From NCBI RefSeq assembly GCF_000963865.1, contig NZ_CP011071.1, positions 1,678,501-1,742,500 of the forward strand: DNA of 64,000 nt, read 5' to 3'. This document shows positions 9,044-17,367 of this stretch, one piece after another. Positions within the stretch are counted from its first letter, which is position 1; the number at the start of each line of letters is the position of its first letter. A program made the position numbers and the translations under genes. The notes beneath the pieces were generated by a model, which was given only the letters and a program-made list of their open reading frames with translations, was not told the DNA's origin and did not search any database. The DNA is from Flagellimonas lutaonensis (GTDB lineage: Bacteria > Bacteroidota > Bacteroidia > Flavobacteriales > Flavobacteriaceae).

Positions 9044-10183
9044 CTAAAGAAGTCTTCTGAACAATGCCTTCAAAAAAGGCCATTTGGGGCAGGCCATGAT
9101 GATTTGAATATCTTCCCAAAGCGAGGTATCCTCGTCCAAGAACTTGAGTAGCAATCTTGGACTCCTTTTTGTAAACATCGACTCGAAAATGGCTTGCCCC
9201 AAACTGTTGTCGCGGTGCAAAATATCAAGCAACAACAGGTCATAGAACCAAAAACGGTTTTTTCTCTGGAACTGTGAAAGTGGTTTGCCCATCTTCAGGT
9301 ATTTGACCAGTTTTTTGACCTTTTTGGTCGAGTTGTAAAAGGTATACCCCGTACTGGGTTTTGCCCAGCCCCCTGCTATGCCAATTTTCAATATTCGATT
9401 GGTATTTTCCTTTGAGAAATCATAACAGCTCATGGGAATGTTGCCCTGCTCTGTTTCCAAAATTTCATAACCGCCAGCGTTCAAATTTTTCAAATACCTT
9501 TTGATGGCTAATTCGTATGCTGACTTTGGCAATACGGTTTCAGAAAACAAGGTGTATTCGACCAAAGCCTCCGTTTCTGAAAAGGGCAGCACGTACATAA
9601 AACGGGTATTGCCTTTTTGTGGAATGGAAAAGTCCATAAAAGTGGCCTCATTGGGCAGAAAGACAGGTCTGTCTACCTTGACGAACCATCCCAAAAAATG
9701 CTGCTGCAGCACAGGATACTTCTTTTGCATGTTCAAATCTCGATAATCGAAGCGGCTGTCGAATAAAACCTTGCCCGAATAGGTTTCTTTTTTGCCATTG
9801 ATTCGTACCGATTCTTCTGTTTCGGCTACCGAGATTACTTCATCGTTGGTGAAAGAGATGTTTTCATAGCCATTGATTTTTTCCAAATAATGACGGTAAA
9901 AATCAATGCCCCGAAGCATTTTGTAAGTGTATGGGGCAATGCCTTCGTGCAGTGTGGTTTGCCTACCGGCAAAGTGGATTTTTGGCCATGTTCTGTGAAG
10001 TATGGAATCAAAGGCACCGTCGCCTGCTTCCCAAAAGCACCAGGTACGGTTATTTTGCTGTTTGGAATCCTTATCCAACAACAAAATCTTTTTTCCTTGA
10101 AAAAAAGCATCGCTGCCAAGGGCATCGGCCAACAAAAGGCCTGAGGCACCGGCCCCGATAATGATATAATCGTACATGGGCAT
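9044..10183 (-). CDS. crtY: Lycopene beta-cyclase
   Basis: Flavoprotein that closes the psi ends of lycopene to beta rings on the way to beta-carotene and zeaxanthin. It has 379 residues with the N-terminal dinucleotide-binding motif YIIIGAGASGLLLADAL, followed by NRTWCFWE, and the cyclase motif region GIAGGWAKPSTGYTF. A TATTTTTG box lies 5 bp before the ATG at 10183; a second in-frame ATG at 10177 is equally possible. The gene follows the TonB receptor stop by 17 bp but has its own promoter in that gap. The rest of the carotenoid genes are not in this window. Confidence 0.92.
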   Translation of the reverse strand: MPMYDYIIIGAGASGLLLADALGSDAFFQGKKILLLDKDSKQQNNRTWCFWEAGDGAFDSILHRTWPKIHFAGRQTTLHEGIAPYTYKMLRGIDFYRHYLEKINGYENISFTNDEVISVAETEESVRINGKKETYSGKVLFDSRFDYRDLNMQKKYPVLQQHFLGWFVKVDRPVFLPNEATFMDFSIPQKGNTRFMYVLPFSETEALVEYTLFSETVLPKSAYELAIKRYLKNLNAGGYEILETEQGNIPMSCYDFSKENTNRILKIGIAGGWAKPSTGYTFYNSTKKVKKLVKYLKMGKPLSQFQRKNRFWFYDLLLLDILHRDNSLGQAIFESMFTKRSPRLLLKFLDEDTSLWEDIQIIMACPKWPFLKALFRRLL

Positions 10184-10188
10184 GGGCC

Positions 10189-10196
10189 CAAAAATA
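10189..10196 (-). promoter_or_regulatory. -7 box (TATTTTTG) of crtY
   Basis: Exact TAnnTTTG match squeezed between the stop codon of the TonB receptor (10201) and the crtY start. It implies that crtY can be transcribed independently of the metal-regulated receptor gene and with almost no leader. Confidence 0.55.
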
Positions 10197-10200
10197 CGAA

Positions 10201-12474
10201 TTAGAAAACGGTATACCGCACCCCAAAAAAGCCCCGAATGCCCTGATTGGGGCCATAGACATAGCTGGGGTCAAAGGTAAGTGCGTAAGGGTTGTCGGGC
10301 GTGGCCATGACGTTACCGTTCTGGTCAAACTCCACTTCCCTGTCAAACGGGTCATGGGCCCGGGCAATGATAAAGGGATTGCCACGGTTGGGCGTCCAAT
10401 CCAACAGGTTTTTTATACCGCCATAAACTTCGAAATCTTTGATGCCCTTATAGGTGAACTGAATGTTCTGTATGCTCCAGGTCGGCGAAAACTCCTGTCT
10501 GGGATCCAGTTCACCCAAGAGGGGCAGTCGCATAGGGCCATAGAGGTTCCCAGTGTAATCGACACTTAGATCGAGGTTGCGAAAAGTATAGGAAACATTC
10601 CAGGTGCCCGTAATGCTCTCGGTCAAGATCTGCCGTTGGGTCACGCCCTTCTCGGTATTGCGGACATCTTGCCAAGTGGCCCCGACCAAAAATTTGAGTC
10701 CGTTCGGCAATACGAGATCCAAATTGGCAGAAATGCCTTTTGATACTGATTTTCCATCCAAATTGTCATAAATGATCTGGTTGGGATTGGTATCATAATC
10801 GGGCAGTATCACATTTGAGAACCGGGTGTAGAAGGCCGAGGCATCAATGCCAAAGAAGGTGCCGTTGTCGGCATATATCTTTTTAAGATAATTGACGTTG
10901 AGGTTGACCGAACGTTCGGGTTTCAGTGTTTCGGCGATGATCACCTCACGTGCGCCTGTCAGGGCCGCATGGTCTTCGGTGAACAGGTTGACCACCCGAA
11001 ATCCGGTCCCGGCATTGATACGAAAAATATCGTGGTCGGATATCTTCCATTTATAGGCAGCCCTAGGCGTGAAAATATTGCCGTGGCGCGTGTCGTAATC
11101 ATAGCGTAGGCCGGTGAGCAATGAATGTTTTTTGCCCAGCGTTACTTCGTCTTGTACAAATAAGCTGGGAATCACCACTTCATCAGGTTCATTCCCCCTC
11201 AAATCTGCGGTGGCCGGGGTATTGTCATCATAATAATTGTAGCGGATGGCACTGCCAAATAGCAGATCATGGTTGCCCGATGTTTTGTCCCAGGTCAATT
11301 GTGCAAATCCGATACGCTGATCGGCGAGGTAGGGCACATTGCCATAGACCGAGTTTTGATGGTGATCGTTGTACGACATTGAGAACAGCATCTTTTCTTC
11401 AATGGGCAATTGGTACTTGCCGATGACCTCCCAACGTCTGGTGTAAATGCTTTCGCCATAGATTTCATCACCGCCGCGGAATTCAGGTGTCCACTGCATT
11501 TCACCGCCCCATCGGTCTTCATAGAAAAAACGACCCGCCAAAGAGAAGATTTTCGAATCTGGTCGTTTAAAGTTCCATTTTTGAAAGACCGAGATACGGT
11601 CTTGCAGGGTCACGTCGGTAAAGTTGTCGCCATTGTTATCGATGGGTACATCATAATTGAAGTAATTGATGCCCAAAAGCACATCGGCATTTCTGCCGAG
11701 CCCGAATTTTGTACCCACATCGAAATTGTATTCGCCCCAGCCAGTGGCAAACCCATCGGCAAAAAATTCGGGTGCCGCAGGGGCATGTTTGGTGATAATG
11801 TTGATAAGCCCGCCCACGGCTTCGCTTCCGTAAAGGGTGGAGGCGGGGCCCTTGACAATTTCGATTTGGTCTATAAGTGAATTGGGAATCCCCGAAAGGC
11901 CGTACACAGTGCCCAGACCGCTGACAATGGGCATACCGTCGATCAACACCAAGGTGTAGGGGCCCTCCAAACCGTTGATATGAATGTCGCCTGTGTTGCA
12001 GACATTGCAATTGATCTGGGGGCGCACCCCGTTCACATTTTGTAAGGCCTCGAAAACACTGGGGGTTGGATTCTTTTTCAGAAAAGTGGGCGAATACACC
12101 TCTACGGGCACCGCACTTTCAAGACGGCTCACGGGTTTCAGGGTGCCGGTCACTACCGTTTCTTTTAAGTTGTGGGCAGAGGCAGTCATTTTGATGTTCA
12201 GCGTCAGGGTTTCCCCAGCATTGATTTTGAGTGCCTTTCGATAAGGCTCATATCCAATGGCCGAAGCGACGAGCACATAATTGCCGGACGCTATTTTTTC
12301 TATGGAATAAAAGCCATTTTCATCTGAAGAAGCCCCTTTTTCAGTCCCTTTCAAAAAAAGGTTTACAAAGGGCACTGGAGTACCGTCCTCGGTTACCAGT
12401 CCCTGCACCGAACCTGTCTGGCACCAGCCTTTACAACAAATGCCTATCAATAAAATAAGTACGGCCCTTTTCAC
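10201..12474 (-). CDS. TonB-dependent outer-membrane receptor, probably metal or metal-chelate uptake
   Basis: Gated outer-membrane porin that takes up a ligand with TonB energy. It has 757 residues: a signal peptide to about 19, a carboxypeptidase-regulatory-like domain (about 22-105), a plug domain (PSVFEALQNVNGVRPQIN to GPASTLYGSEAVGGLINIIT) and a long beta-barrel ending in VRYTVF. Two Cys in the plug (NCNVCNTGD) are conspicuous. The gene is divergent from a DtxR-type metal regulator, with a palindrome over its -7 box, and near ZIP and VIT metal transporters, so an iron- or manganese-linked ligand is inferred. Confidence 0.9.
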   Translation of the reverse strand: MKRAVLILLIGICCKGWCQTGSVQGLVTEDGTPVPFVNLFLKGTEKGASSDENGFYSIEKIASGNYVLVASAIGYEPYRKALKINAGETLTLNIKMTASAHNLKETVVTGTLKPVSRLESAVPVEVYSPTFLKKNPTPSVFEALQNVNGVRPQINCNVCNTGDIHINGLEGPYTLVLIDGMPIVSGLGTVYGLSGIPNSLIDQIEIVKGPASTLYGSEAVGGLINIITKHAPAAPEFFADGFATGWGEYNFDVGTKFGLGRNADVLLGINYFNYDVPIDNNGDNFTDVTLQDRISVFQKWNFKRPDSKIFSLAGRFFYEDRWGGEMQWTPEFRGGDEIYGESIYTRRWEVIGKYQLPIEEKMLFSMSYNDHHQNSVYGNVPYLADQRIGFAQLTWDKTSGNHDLLFGSAIRYNYYDDNTPATADLRGNEPDEVVIPSLFVQDEVTLGKKHSLLTGLRYDYDTRHGNIFTPRAAYKWKISDHDIFRINAGTGFRVVNLFTEDHAALTGAREVIIAETLKPERSVNLNVNYLKKIYADNGTFFGIDASAFYTRFSNVILPDYDTNPNQIIYDNLDGKSVSKGISANLDLVLPNGLKFLVGATWQDVRNTEKGVTQRQILTESITGTWNVSYTFRNLDLSVDYTGNLYGPMRLPLLGELDPRQEFSPTWSIQNIQFTYKGIKDFEVYGGIKNLLDWTPNRGNPFIIARAHDPFDREVEFDQNGNVMATPDNPYALTFDPSYVYGPNQGIRGFFGVRYTVF

Positions 12475-12501
12475 TTTAATTTACCTTTATTGAAATAAAA
12501 A

Positions 12502-12517
12502 TTTAGACAAATCTAAA
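12502..12517. promoter_or_regulatory. Putative DtxR-type operator overlapping the TonB receptor -7 box
   Basis: The palindrome TTTAGA-CAAA-TCTAAA lies in the divergent intergenic region. On the minus strand the bases TAGATTTG (12508-12515) are a perfect TAnnTTTG -7 box for the receptor gene, so a bound repressor would cover the core promoter. The adjacent gene encodes a DtxR-family metal-dependent repressor. The palindrome and box are seen; binding is inferred. Confidence 0.65.
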
Positions 12518-12541
12518 AATTGATTTTGATAAATAAAAATG

Positions 12542-12549
12542 TATTTTTG
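12542..12549 (+). promoter_or_regulatory. -7 box (TATTTTTG) of the DtxR-type regulator gene
   Basis: Exact TAnnTTTG match about 97 bp before the ATG at 12646, giving a leader of roughly 90 nt. It lies 25 bp from the operator-like palindrome at 12502-12517, so the regulator may also affect its own transcription. Confidence 0.5.
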
Positions 12550-12645
12550 GGAAACGTTAATTTTGGTACATCCAGCACAGTCGAGAAGTGTAGTTGGTAC
12601 TAAGGTTCTCGAGGGCTATTGAACTGACATCCACAGAAAAGAATT

Positions 12646-13302
12646 ATGACCCGTTCGGAAGAAAATTATCTGAAAACCATTTTTCATTTGGGTGGGAGCC
12701 AAGCGACACCCATCTCAACAAATGCCATTGCCGAGCAGATGGAGACCAAGCCCTCGTCGGTGACCGATATGGCCAAAAAACTGGCCGATAAAGGGTTGGT
12801 GCACTATAAAAGATACCAAGGCGTTTCGCTGACCAAAACGGGCGTTAGAACCGCTTTGGGTATTATCCGGAAGCATCGACTGTGGGAGGTTTTTTTGGTC
12901 AAAAAACTTGACTTTACCTGGGATGAGGTCCATGAAGTGGCCGAACAGCTAGAGCATATCAAAAGCGAGAAATTGATAGACAAGATCGATGAACTGTTGG
13001 ATTTCCCAAAATATGACCCCCATGGCGACCCCATACCCACCAAAAGCGGCGAGTTTCAAGAACGTGACAAACAATTGCTGAGCGAACTGCCCGTCAACGC
13101 CAAGGGCATCTGTGTTGGGGTGAAGGATACCTCATCTTCTTTTCTAAAATTCTTGGACAAGAACGACATTGCCCTGGGCAACGAGATACAAGTGCTCGAA
13201 AAAGAGGATTTTGACGACTCGTTGCACATCGAAATAGAGGGCAGACAATTGCATATTTCCCATCAAATTGCTAACAACCTCTACGTAAAAACGGATAACT
13301 GA
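12646..13302 (+). CDS. DtxR/MntR-family metal-dependent transcriptional regulator
   Basis: Iron- or manganese-sensing repressor, 218 residues. Seen: an N-terminal winged helix (AIAEQMETKPSSVTDMAKKL), a dimerisation/metal domain with the family's conserved EVHEVAEQLEHI helix and the DPHGDPIPT loop, and a C-terminal SH3/FeoA-like domain. The product begins MTRSEENYLKTIF, the canonical start of the family. The ZIP transporter gene starts 1 bp after its stop, so the two are one operon. Whether iron or manganese is the co-repressor cannot be decided from sequence. Confidence 0.93.
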   Translation: MTRSEENYLKTIFHLGGSQATPISTNAIAEQMETKPSSVTDMAKKLADKGLVHYKRYQGVSLTKTGVRTALGIIRKHRLWEVFLVKKLDFTWDEVHEVAEQLEHIKSEKLIDKIDELLDFPKYDPHGDPIPTKSGEFQERDKQLLSELPVNAKGICVGVKDTSSSFLKFLDKNDIALGNEIQVLEKEDFDDSLHIEIEGRQLHISHQIANNLYVKTDN

Positions 13303-13303
13303 T

Positions 13304-14125
13304 ATGGAACAGGTAATCGATTATTTTGAAAATATTGACCCTATTTTGGCGGCCTTTTACGCCACCCTTTTTACGTGGGGCCTCACAGCGGCGGGTGCCG
13401 GCCTTGTTTTTTTGTTCAAAAACCCGAAACGTGCCCTAATGGACGGGATGCTGGGCTTTACAGGGGGCGTGATGGTAGCGGCCAGTTTTTGGAGTTTGTT
13501 GGCCCCGGGCATCGAAATGAGCGAGGGAGAGGGCTTCGTAAAAGTCATTCCCGCTGCGGTCGGCTTTTTGTTGGGAGCGGCTTTTATTTTCGGATTGGAT
13601 AAAATCTTGCCCCACCTGCACATCAACTTTAAGATGGATGAGGCCGAGGGTGTCAAAACCCCTTGGCACCGTACCACGCTGTTGGTATTGGCCATTACGC
13701 TGCACAACATTCCTGAAGGGCTGGCCGTTGGGGTACTTTTCGGTGGTGTGGCCTCGGGCTTTGAGGGCGCGACCATTGGGGGTGCAGTGGCCTTGGCCCT
13801 GGGTATCGGATTGCAGAACTTTCCCGAAGGGTTCGCCGTGGCCGTACCCATGAGAAGGCATGGCCTTTCTAGAAGAAAAAGCTGGATGTACGGTCAAGCC
13901 TCTGCCCTAGTAGAACCCATTGCTGCCGTACTCGGTGCATGGGCCGTACTGACCTTTGAGCCTATTTTACCTTACGCTTTGGCCTTTGCAGCCGGAGCGA
14001 TGATCTTTGTTGTGGTCGAAGAGGTAATACCCGAGACCCAGCAAGACCAATATACCGACATCGCCACCATGGGATTTATAGGGGGCTTTATCATTATGAT
14101 GACATTGGATGTGGGGTTGGGGTGA
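13304..14125 (+). CDS. ZIP-family divalent metal transporter
   Basis: Inner-membrane importer or exporter of divalent metals, 273 residues with about eight hydrophobic segments. The two family metal-site helices are clear: LHNIPEGLAVG and LQNFPEGFAVAV. A soluble loop with HLHINFK lies between membrane segments 3 and 4. It is co-transcribed with the DtxR-type regulator. The family covers zinc, iron and manganese; the regulator beside it makes iron or manganese more likely than zinc, which is inference. Confidence 0.9.
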   Translation: MEQVIDYFENIDPILAAFYATLFTWGLTAAGAGLVFLFKNPKRALMDGMLGFTGGVMVAASFWSLLAPGIEMSEGEGFVKVIPAAVGFLLGAAFIFGLDKILPHLHINFKMDEAEGVKTPWHRTTLLVLAITLHNIPEGLAVGVLFGGVASGFEGATIGGAVALALGIGLQNFPEGFAVAVPMRRHGLSRRKSWMYGQASALVEPIAAVLGAWAVLTFEPILPYALAFAAGAMIFVVVEEVIPETQQDQYTDIATMGFIGGFIIMMTLDVGLG

Positions 14126-14138
14126 TGGAAAACAGAAT

Positions 14139-14878
14139 TTATCCAACAACCATGCGCTCTAGAAAATCACCCACATAAAACGCGACCATAGCGGCGATAG
14201 TACCCAACGCCAGCGTTTCTACAATACCCTTGACCGCTGAAGTCTGGTTGACAAAGGCCTTTAGCCAGCCAATGACCAAAAAGCCGAGGCCGGTCAAGAT
14301 AGAAGCAATGGTAAAAAGGTGATATTCCAAAGGCATCAAGTAATCGATGACGTAGATGAGCAATGGAACCAGTCCGATTGAAATGAACGAAATGTAGGTG
14401 ACCCCGCCGATCCATATCGGCGAGCGGTCTTCGTGTGTCATTTGCAGTTCTTCTTTCATCATGGTGTCGACCCATACCTTTTTGTTGCTGGTAATCACCT
14501 CTGTGACCTTTTCCAACAACTCGCCCTTAAAACCCTTGGCGGCATAGATTTCACGAATTTCCTCCTTTTCGGCCTCCGGCAGGTTTTCTACTTCCCAGTA
14601 TTCAACTTGCCTGTGTTTTTTGTAGTTGTCCTGTTCAGACCGGGTCGAGAGGGATGCCCCGATGGACATGGCAAAACCGTCGGCCAACAGATTGGCAAAC
14701 CCAAGAATGATGATAATGGAACTGTCCAATCCTGCTACGACCGAACTGGCCACCACGGCAAAGGTGGTCACACAGCCGTCAATGCGCCATAGACGAATTC
14801 GCCCAAGTACTTCTCAAAGCGTTTAAAGAGCTTTGTCTTTTGGTGCGCAACCATTTCGTCATGTACAGGCTCGTTCAT
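14139..14878 (-). pseudogene. VIT/CCC1-family iron-manganese transporter with a one-base frameshift
   Basis: Membrane transporter of the VIT1/CCC1 family, which sequesters or exports Fe2+ and Mn2+. The expected N-terminus is present from an ATG at 14878 (MNEPVHDEMV, ending GEFVYG) but in another frame from the rest. After FVYGA the frame runs to a TGA within five codons, while IDGCVTTFAVVASSVVAGLD continues in the frame ending at 14139. One base is missing near 14784. Restarting at the GTG at 14771 would lose half of the first membrane helix. This is either a true mutation or an assembly error. The gene starts 9 bp after the stop of the 158-residue gene at 14888. Confidence 0.85.
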
Positions 14879-14887
14879 GGGCAGTAG

Positions 14888-15364
14888 TCAATGGGTCAAT
14901 TTTTTCAGGGCCGATCCGTAGTCGAACTGCAAGTCTTCGTGAAGTGCCCCGATTTTCTTTGTGAGGGCTTCGAGTTGCCGTTGGTAAAGGTTGCCCAGGG
15001 TTCTGTTTTTATGGATGGAAGGATGGAATTCATCCAATTTCCGGCAGAAATACAGAAGTAGCTCCACTTCGGTCTCTTTGTTTCCAGAATAGCGAATATA
15101 TTTTTTAAGGCCCCTTAAGATTTTACGGATGCTTTTTTTGATATAGTAATAGTTGGTGGCATTGATGTCGGCAAATTGTTCATCCAACTGTGACTTTACC
15201 CTTTCGACATACCCTTGCTCATCATCAGACTCAAAAAGTAGGTAGGTCAACAGTTCTTTGTTTTCGAGCTTAAAACGTGCCAATCGCAGACAAAGCTGTA
15301 ACAACTCCTCGGGATTGCGGTGTAGCAGTTCTTTTTTGAGTTGGGATATGGTTGCGGGTTTCAT
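14888..15364 (-). CDS. Hypothetical alpha-helical protein upstream of the VIT gene
   Basis: A 158-residue soluble protein, predicted almost fully helical, with no signal peptide. It is rich in Leu, Lys and Glu (KKELLHRNPEELLQLCLRLA; IKKSIRKILRGLKKYIRY) and I do not recognise a named domain. It sits 9 bp upstream of the VIT-family gene on the same strand and is probably co-transcribed with it, so a role near metal handling is possible but unsupported. Confidence 0.75.
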   Translation of the reverse strand: MKPATISQLKKELLHRNPEELLQLCLRLARFKLENKELLTYLLFESDDEQGYVERVKSQLDEQFADINATNYYYIKKSIRKILRGLKKYIRYSGNKETEVELLLYFCRKLDEFHPSIHKNRTLGNLYQRQLEALTKKIGALHEDLQFDYGSALKKLTH

Positions 15365-15372
15365 AAATTTTC

Positions 15373-15465
15373 TGTCATTTCGAAATGAGGAATGAAATGA
15401 CGATTGAGAAATCTAGAATATGTTTACGGGATTTCTCACACTCGCCAGCTCGGTTCGAAATGACA
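15373..15465. repeat. 93-bp nested inverted-repeat intergenic element
   Basis: The outer arms TGTCATTTCGAA (15373-15384) and TTCGAAATGACA (15454-15465) are perfect 12-bp inverted repeats. Nested inside are GAGAAATC (15406-15413) and GATTTCTC (15430-15437). It encodes nothing and separates two minus-strand genes. The structure resembles the small dispersed REP/MITE-like elements common between genes in Flavobacteriaceae; copy number cannot be judged here. Confidence 0.65.
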
Positions 15466-15485
15466 AAGTAAACAAAATACCTTAT

Positions 15486-16244
15486 TTAACTCCTCAAATA
15501 ACTTGCTCCGTTCACATCGATGATGGCCCCCGAAGAATATTCGGCACCCTCTGAAGCCAAGAAAAGAATGGCGTGGGCCACCTCTTCAGGTTTTGCCATG
15601 CGCTTAAAGGGCGACTCTCGTAAGAGATTCTCACGTTCGGTTGGCGTCAGGGTCTGGGCGGCCATCTCGGTTTCGGTAAATCCTGGGGCCACCACACCCA
15701 CATAAATTTTGTGGGGTGCCAACTTTTTTGCCAACGATTGGCTCATGGCATTCAGTGCCGCTTTGCTTGCGCCATAGGCAGGCTTGGTCGGTTCGCCACG
15801 AAAAGCCCCACGGGAAGATACATTCACAATTCTACCGCCTTCTGTTTTCGTCATGGCCTGTGCTGCCCAATAGCAGAGATTGGCCGCTGCAAATAGATTT
15901 GTCTGAAACGTGTTTTCCCATGCGTTGGTCCAATGTCCAAAATCGACCTGGTCAATTTCATGAAAAATCGAAATACCGGCATTGTTGACCAGCACGTCCA
16001 ACTGACCGTAGGCATCCACAAACTCCTCAATAAGTTCTTGGCAGTTTTCTTTTTTGGAAATGTCTTTTTGAAAAAGGCGATGGCCTTCGCCAGACAATTC
16101 AGCGTATGTCTTTTTGGCCTCTTCCACATTATTTATGAAGTTGATGCCCACTTGGGCGCCTTTTTCAGCAAAGGCCAATGCGGTGGCTTTCCCGATACCG
16201 CGGGAAGCTCCGGTGATCAATACTTTTTTGTTGTTAAAGTTCAT
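15486..16244 (-). CDS. SDR-family NAD(P)-dependent oxidoreductase
   Basis: Classical short-chain dehydrogenase/reductase of 252 residues. Seen: the cofactor motif TGASRGIG at about residues 11-18, NNAG (LVNNAGIS), the catalytic Ser in VNVSSRG and the YGASK catalytic pair. It most resembles 3-oxoacyl-ACP reductase (FabG-like) or 3-hydroxyacyl/sugar dehydrogenases, but SDR specificity cannot be read from these motifs and no pathway neighbour helps. Confidence 0.88.
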   Translation of the reverse strand: MNFNNKKVLITGASRGIGKATALAFAEKGAQVGINFINNVEEAKKTYAELSGEGHRLFQKDISKKENCQELIEEFVDAYGQLDVLVNNAGISIFHEIDQVDFGHWTNAWENTFQTNLFAAANLCYWAAQAMTKTEGGRIVNVSSRGAFRGEPTKPAYGASKAALNAMSQSLAKKLAPHKIYVGVVAPGFTETEMAAQTLTPTERENLLRESPFKRMAKPEEVAHAILFLASEGAEYSSGAIIDVNGASYLRS

Positions 16245-16279
16245 TGTTTTTTCTCTACAAGGCTAGATTAGTAATTATG

Positions 16280-17296
16280 TTATTTCAAGACTGACTTTGG
16301 CATGTGCATGGTTACCAACATATTGGGAAGGTCAACCACTTGGGCAATCTGTAAATCACCCTGCAAGGAACATAAAGCATACGCTTCTTCAGTAGAAAGA
16401 CCTTGCTCTTCTTTTAAATAATCAACCATATACAGGGTCGCTTTTTTGGCGGCTTCGTCAATGGTGGGCCCAAAACCGGTAGTGGCGTAATACGCTTCAG
16501 TTTCATATTGGGGTTCTGAAATAGATTTGTTTTTCAGAACTTCAACCTGGCATACAATCCTCAGTGGACACTCGATGGCGGTGCCGCAGACTTCACCCAG
16601 CCCCTGAACGGCATGCCCATCGCCTATGGAGAACAGCCCCCCTTCTACAAAAACAGGAAAATACATGATGGTGCCCTCGGTCATGTTTGGGTCATCCATA
16701 TTGCCACCATTGGCCCGTGGCGGTATGGTGTTCAACAATTCTGATGTATCGGGCGCTACCCCCATCACCCCCGGAAAGGGGTTCAGCTTAATGGCAATAT
16801 CGTCGGTAAACATCACTTTCTCACAATCCTTTCCGAGTTTGTAAAGCTTTAAATATTTGACGTCCAGTGTATCGGCCAAAAAGCCAAAGCCGGGTAAGAT
16901 GGCGTTCCAGCCCCAATCACCCAATTCAATTTTTTGTAAGGTCACTTTCAGTACATCCCCGGGTTGGGCACCTTCCACAAATACAGGGCCCGTCAAGGGA
17001 TGTATGGGCCCAAAATCCAATGAATCCAATGCCCCCAAGGTAGAGTTCATGTTAAATTGCCCATCGCTTGCCTCTTTTGTAAAGGCTTCAATGACGGCTC
17101 CAGATTTTACAGAAAGCACGGGAGCTATGGCGTTGCTGAATTTGTTATGCGTATTTTTAGCGGTCAAGGTATGCTGAATGACAAGCGTATCCAATTGTAC
17201 TATCGGCTCATCACCAGCTGTGGATTTTTCCTTTTGAAGGCACGAAGACATCAAGGCTATCAGTAGAAACGCCAAAAAAAAGGTTGGATTTTTCAT
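16280..17296 (-). CDS. Acetamidase/formamidase-family lipoprotein
   Basis: Member of the FmdA/AmdA family that hydrolyses short amides to ammonia and the acid. I choose the ATG at 17296 (MKNPTFFLAFLLIALMSSC) because it gives a clean lipoprotein signal with lipobox LMSSC; length is 338 residues. Family features include AQPGDVLKVTLQKIELGDWG, GDGHAVQGLGEVCGTAIE and a C-terminal LCSLQGDLQIAQVVD block. Most characterised members are cytoplasmic; an exported lipidated form is common in Bacteroidota. Divergent from the S9 peptidase gene, with 71 bp between the starts. Confidence 0.88.
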   Translation of the reverse strand: MKNPTFFLAFLLIALMSSCLQKEKSTAGDEPIVQLDTLVIQHTLTAKNTHNKFSNAIAPVLSVKSGAVIEAFTKEASDGQFNMNSTLGALDSLDFGPIHPLTGPVFVEGAQPGDVLKVTLQKIELGDWGWNAILPGFGFLADTLDVKYLKLYKLGKDCEKVMFTDDIAIKLNPFPGVMGVAPDTSELLNTIPPRANGGNMDDPNMTEGTIMYFPVFVEGGLFSIGDGHAVQGLGEVCGTAIECPLRIVCQVEVLKNKSISEPQYETEAYYATTGFGPTIDEAAKKATLYMVDYLKEEQGLSTEEAYALCSLQGDLQIAQVVDLPNMLVTMHMPKSVLK

Positions 17297-17367
17297 TTTC
17301 AGGTGGTTTTCAGGTGATTTGTTCAAATTACAAATTCTTTACCTTTAAAAGTTCAAAAAGTAAAACC

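Noticed and set aside
11410-11880. Plus-strand ORF of 156 residues within the TonB receptor gene
   Set aside because: Antisense to the beta-barrel region of the receptor with no own signal; judged a chance frame.
13357-13897. Minus-strand ORFs opposite the ZIP transporter
   Set aside because: Shadow frames rich in Pro, Thr and His; the plus strand has the HNIPEG and QNFPEG motifs of a real ZIP protein.
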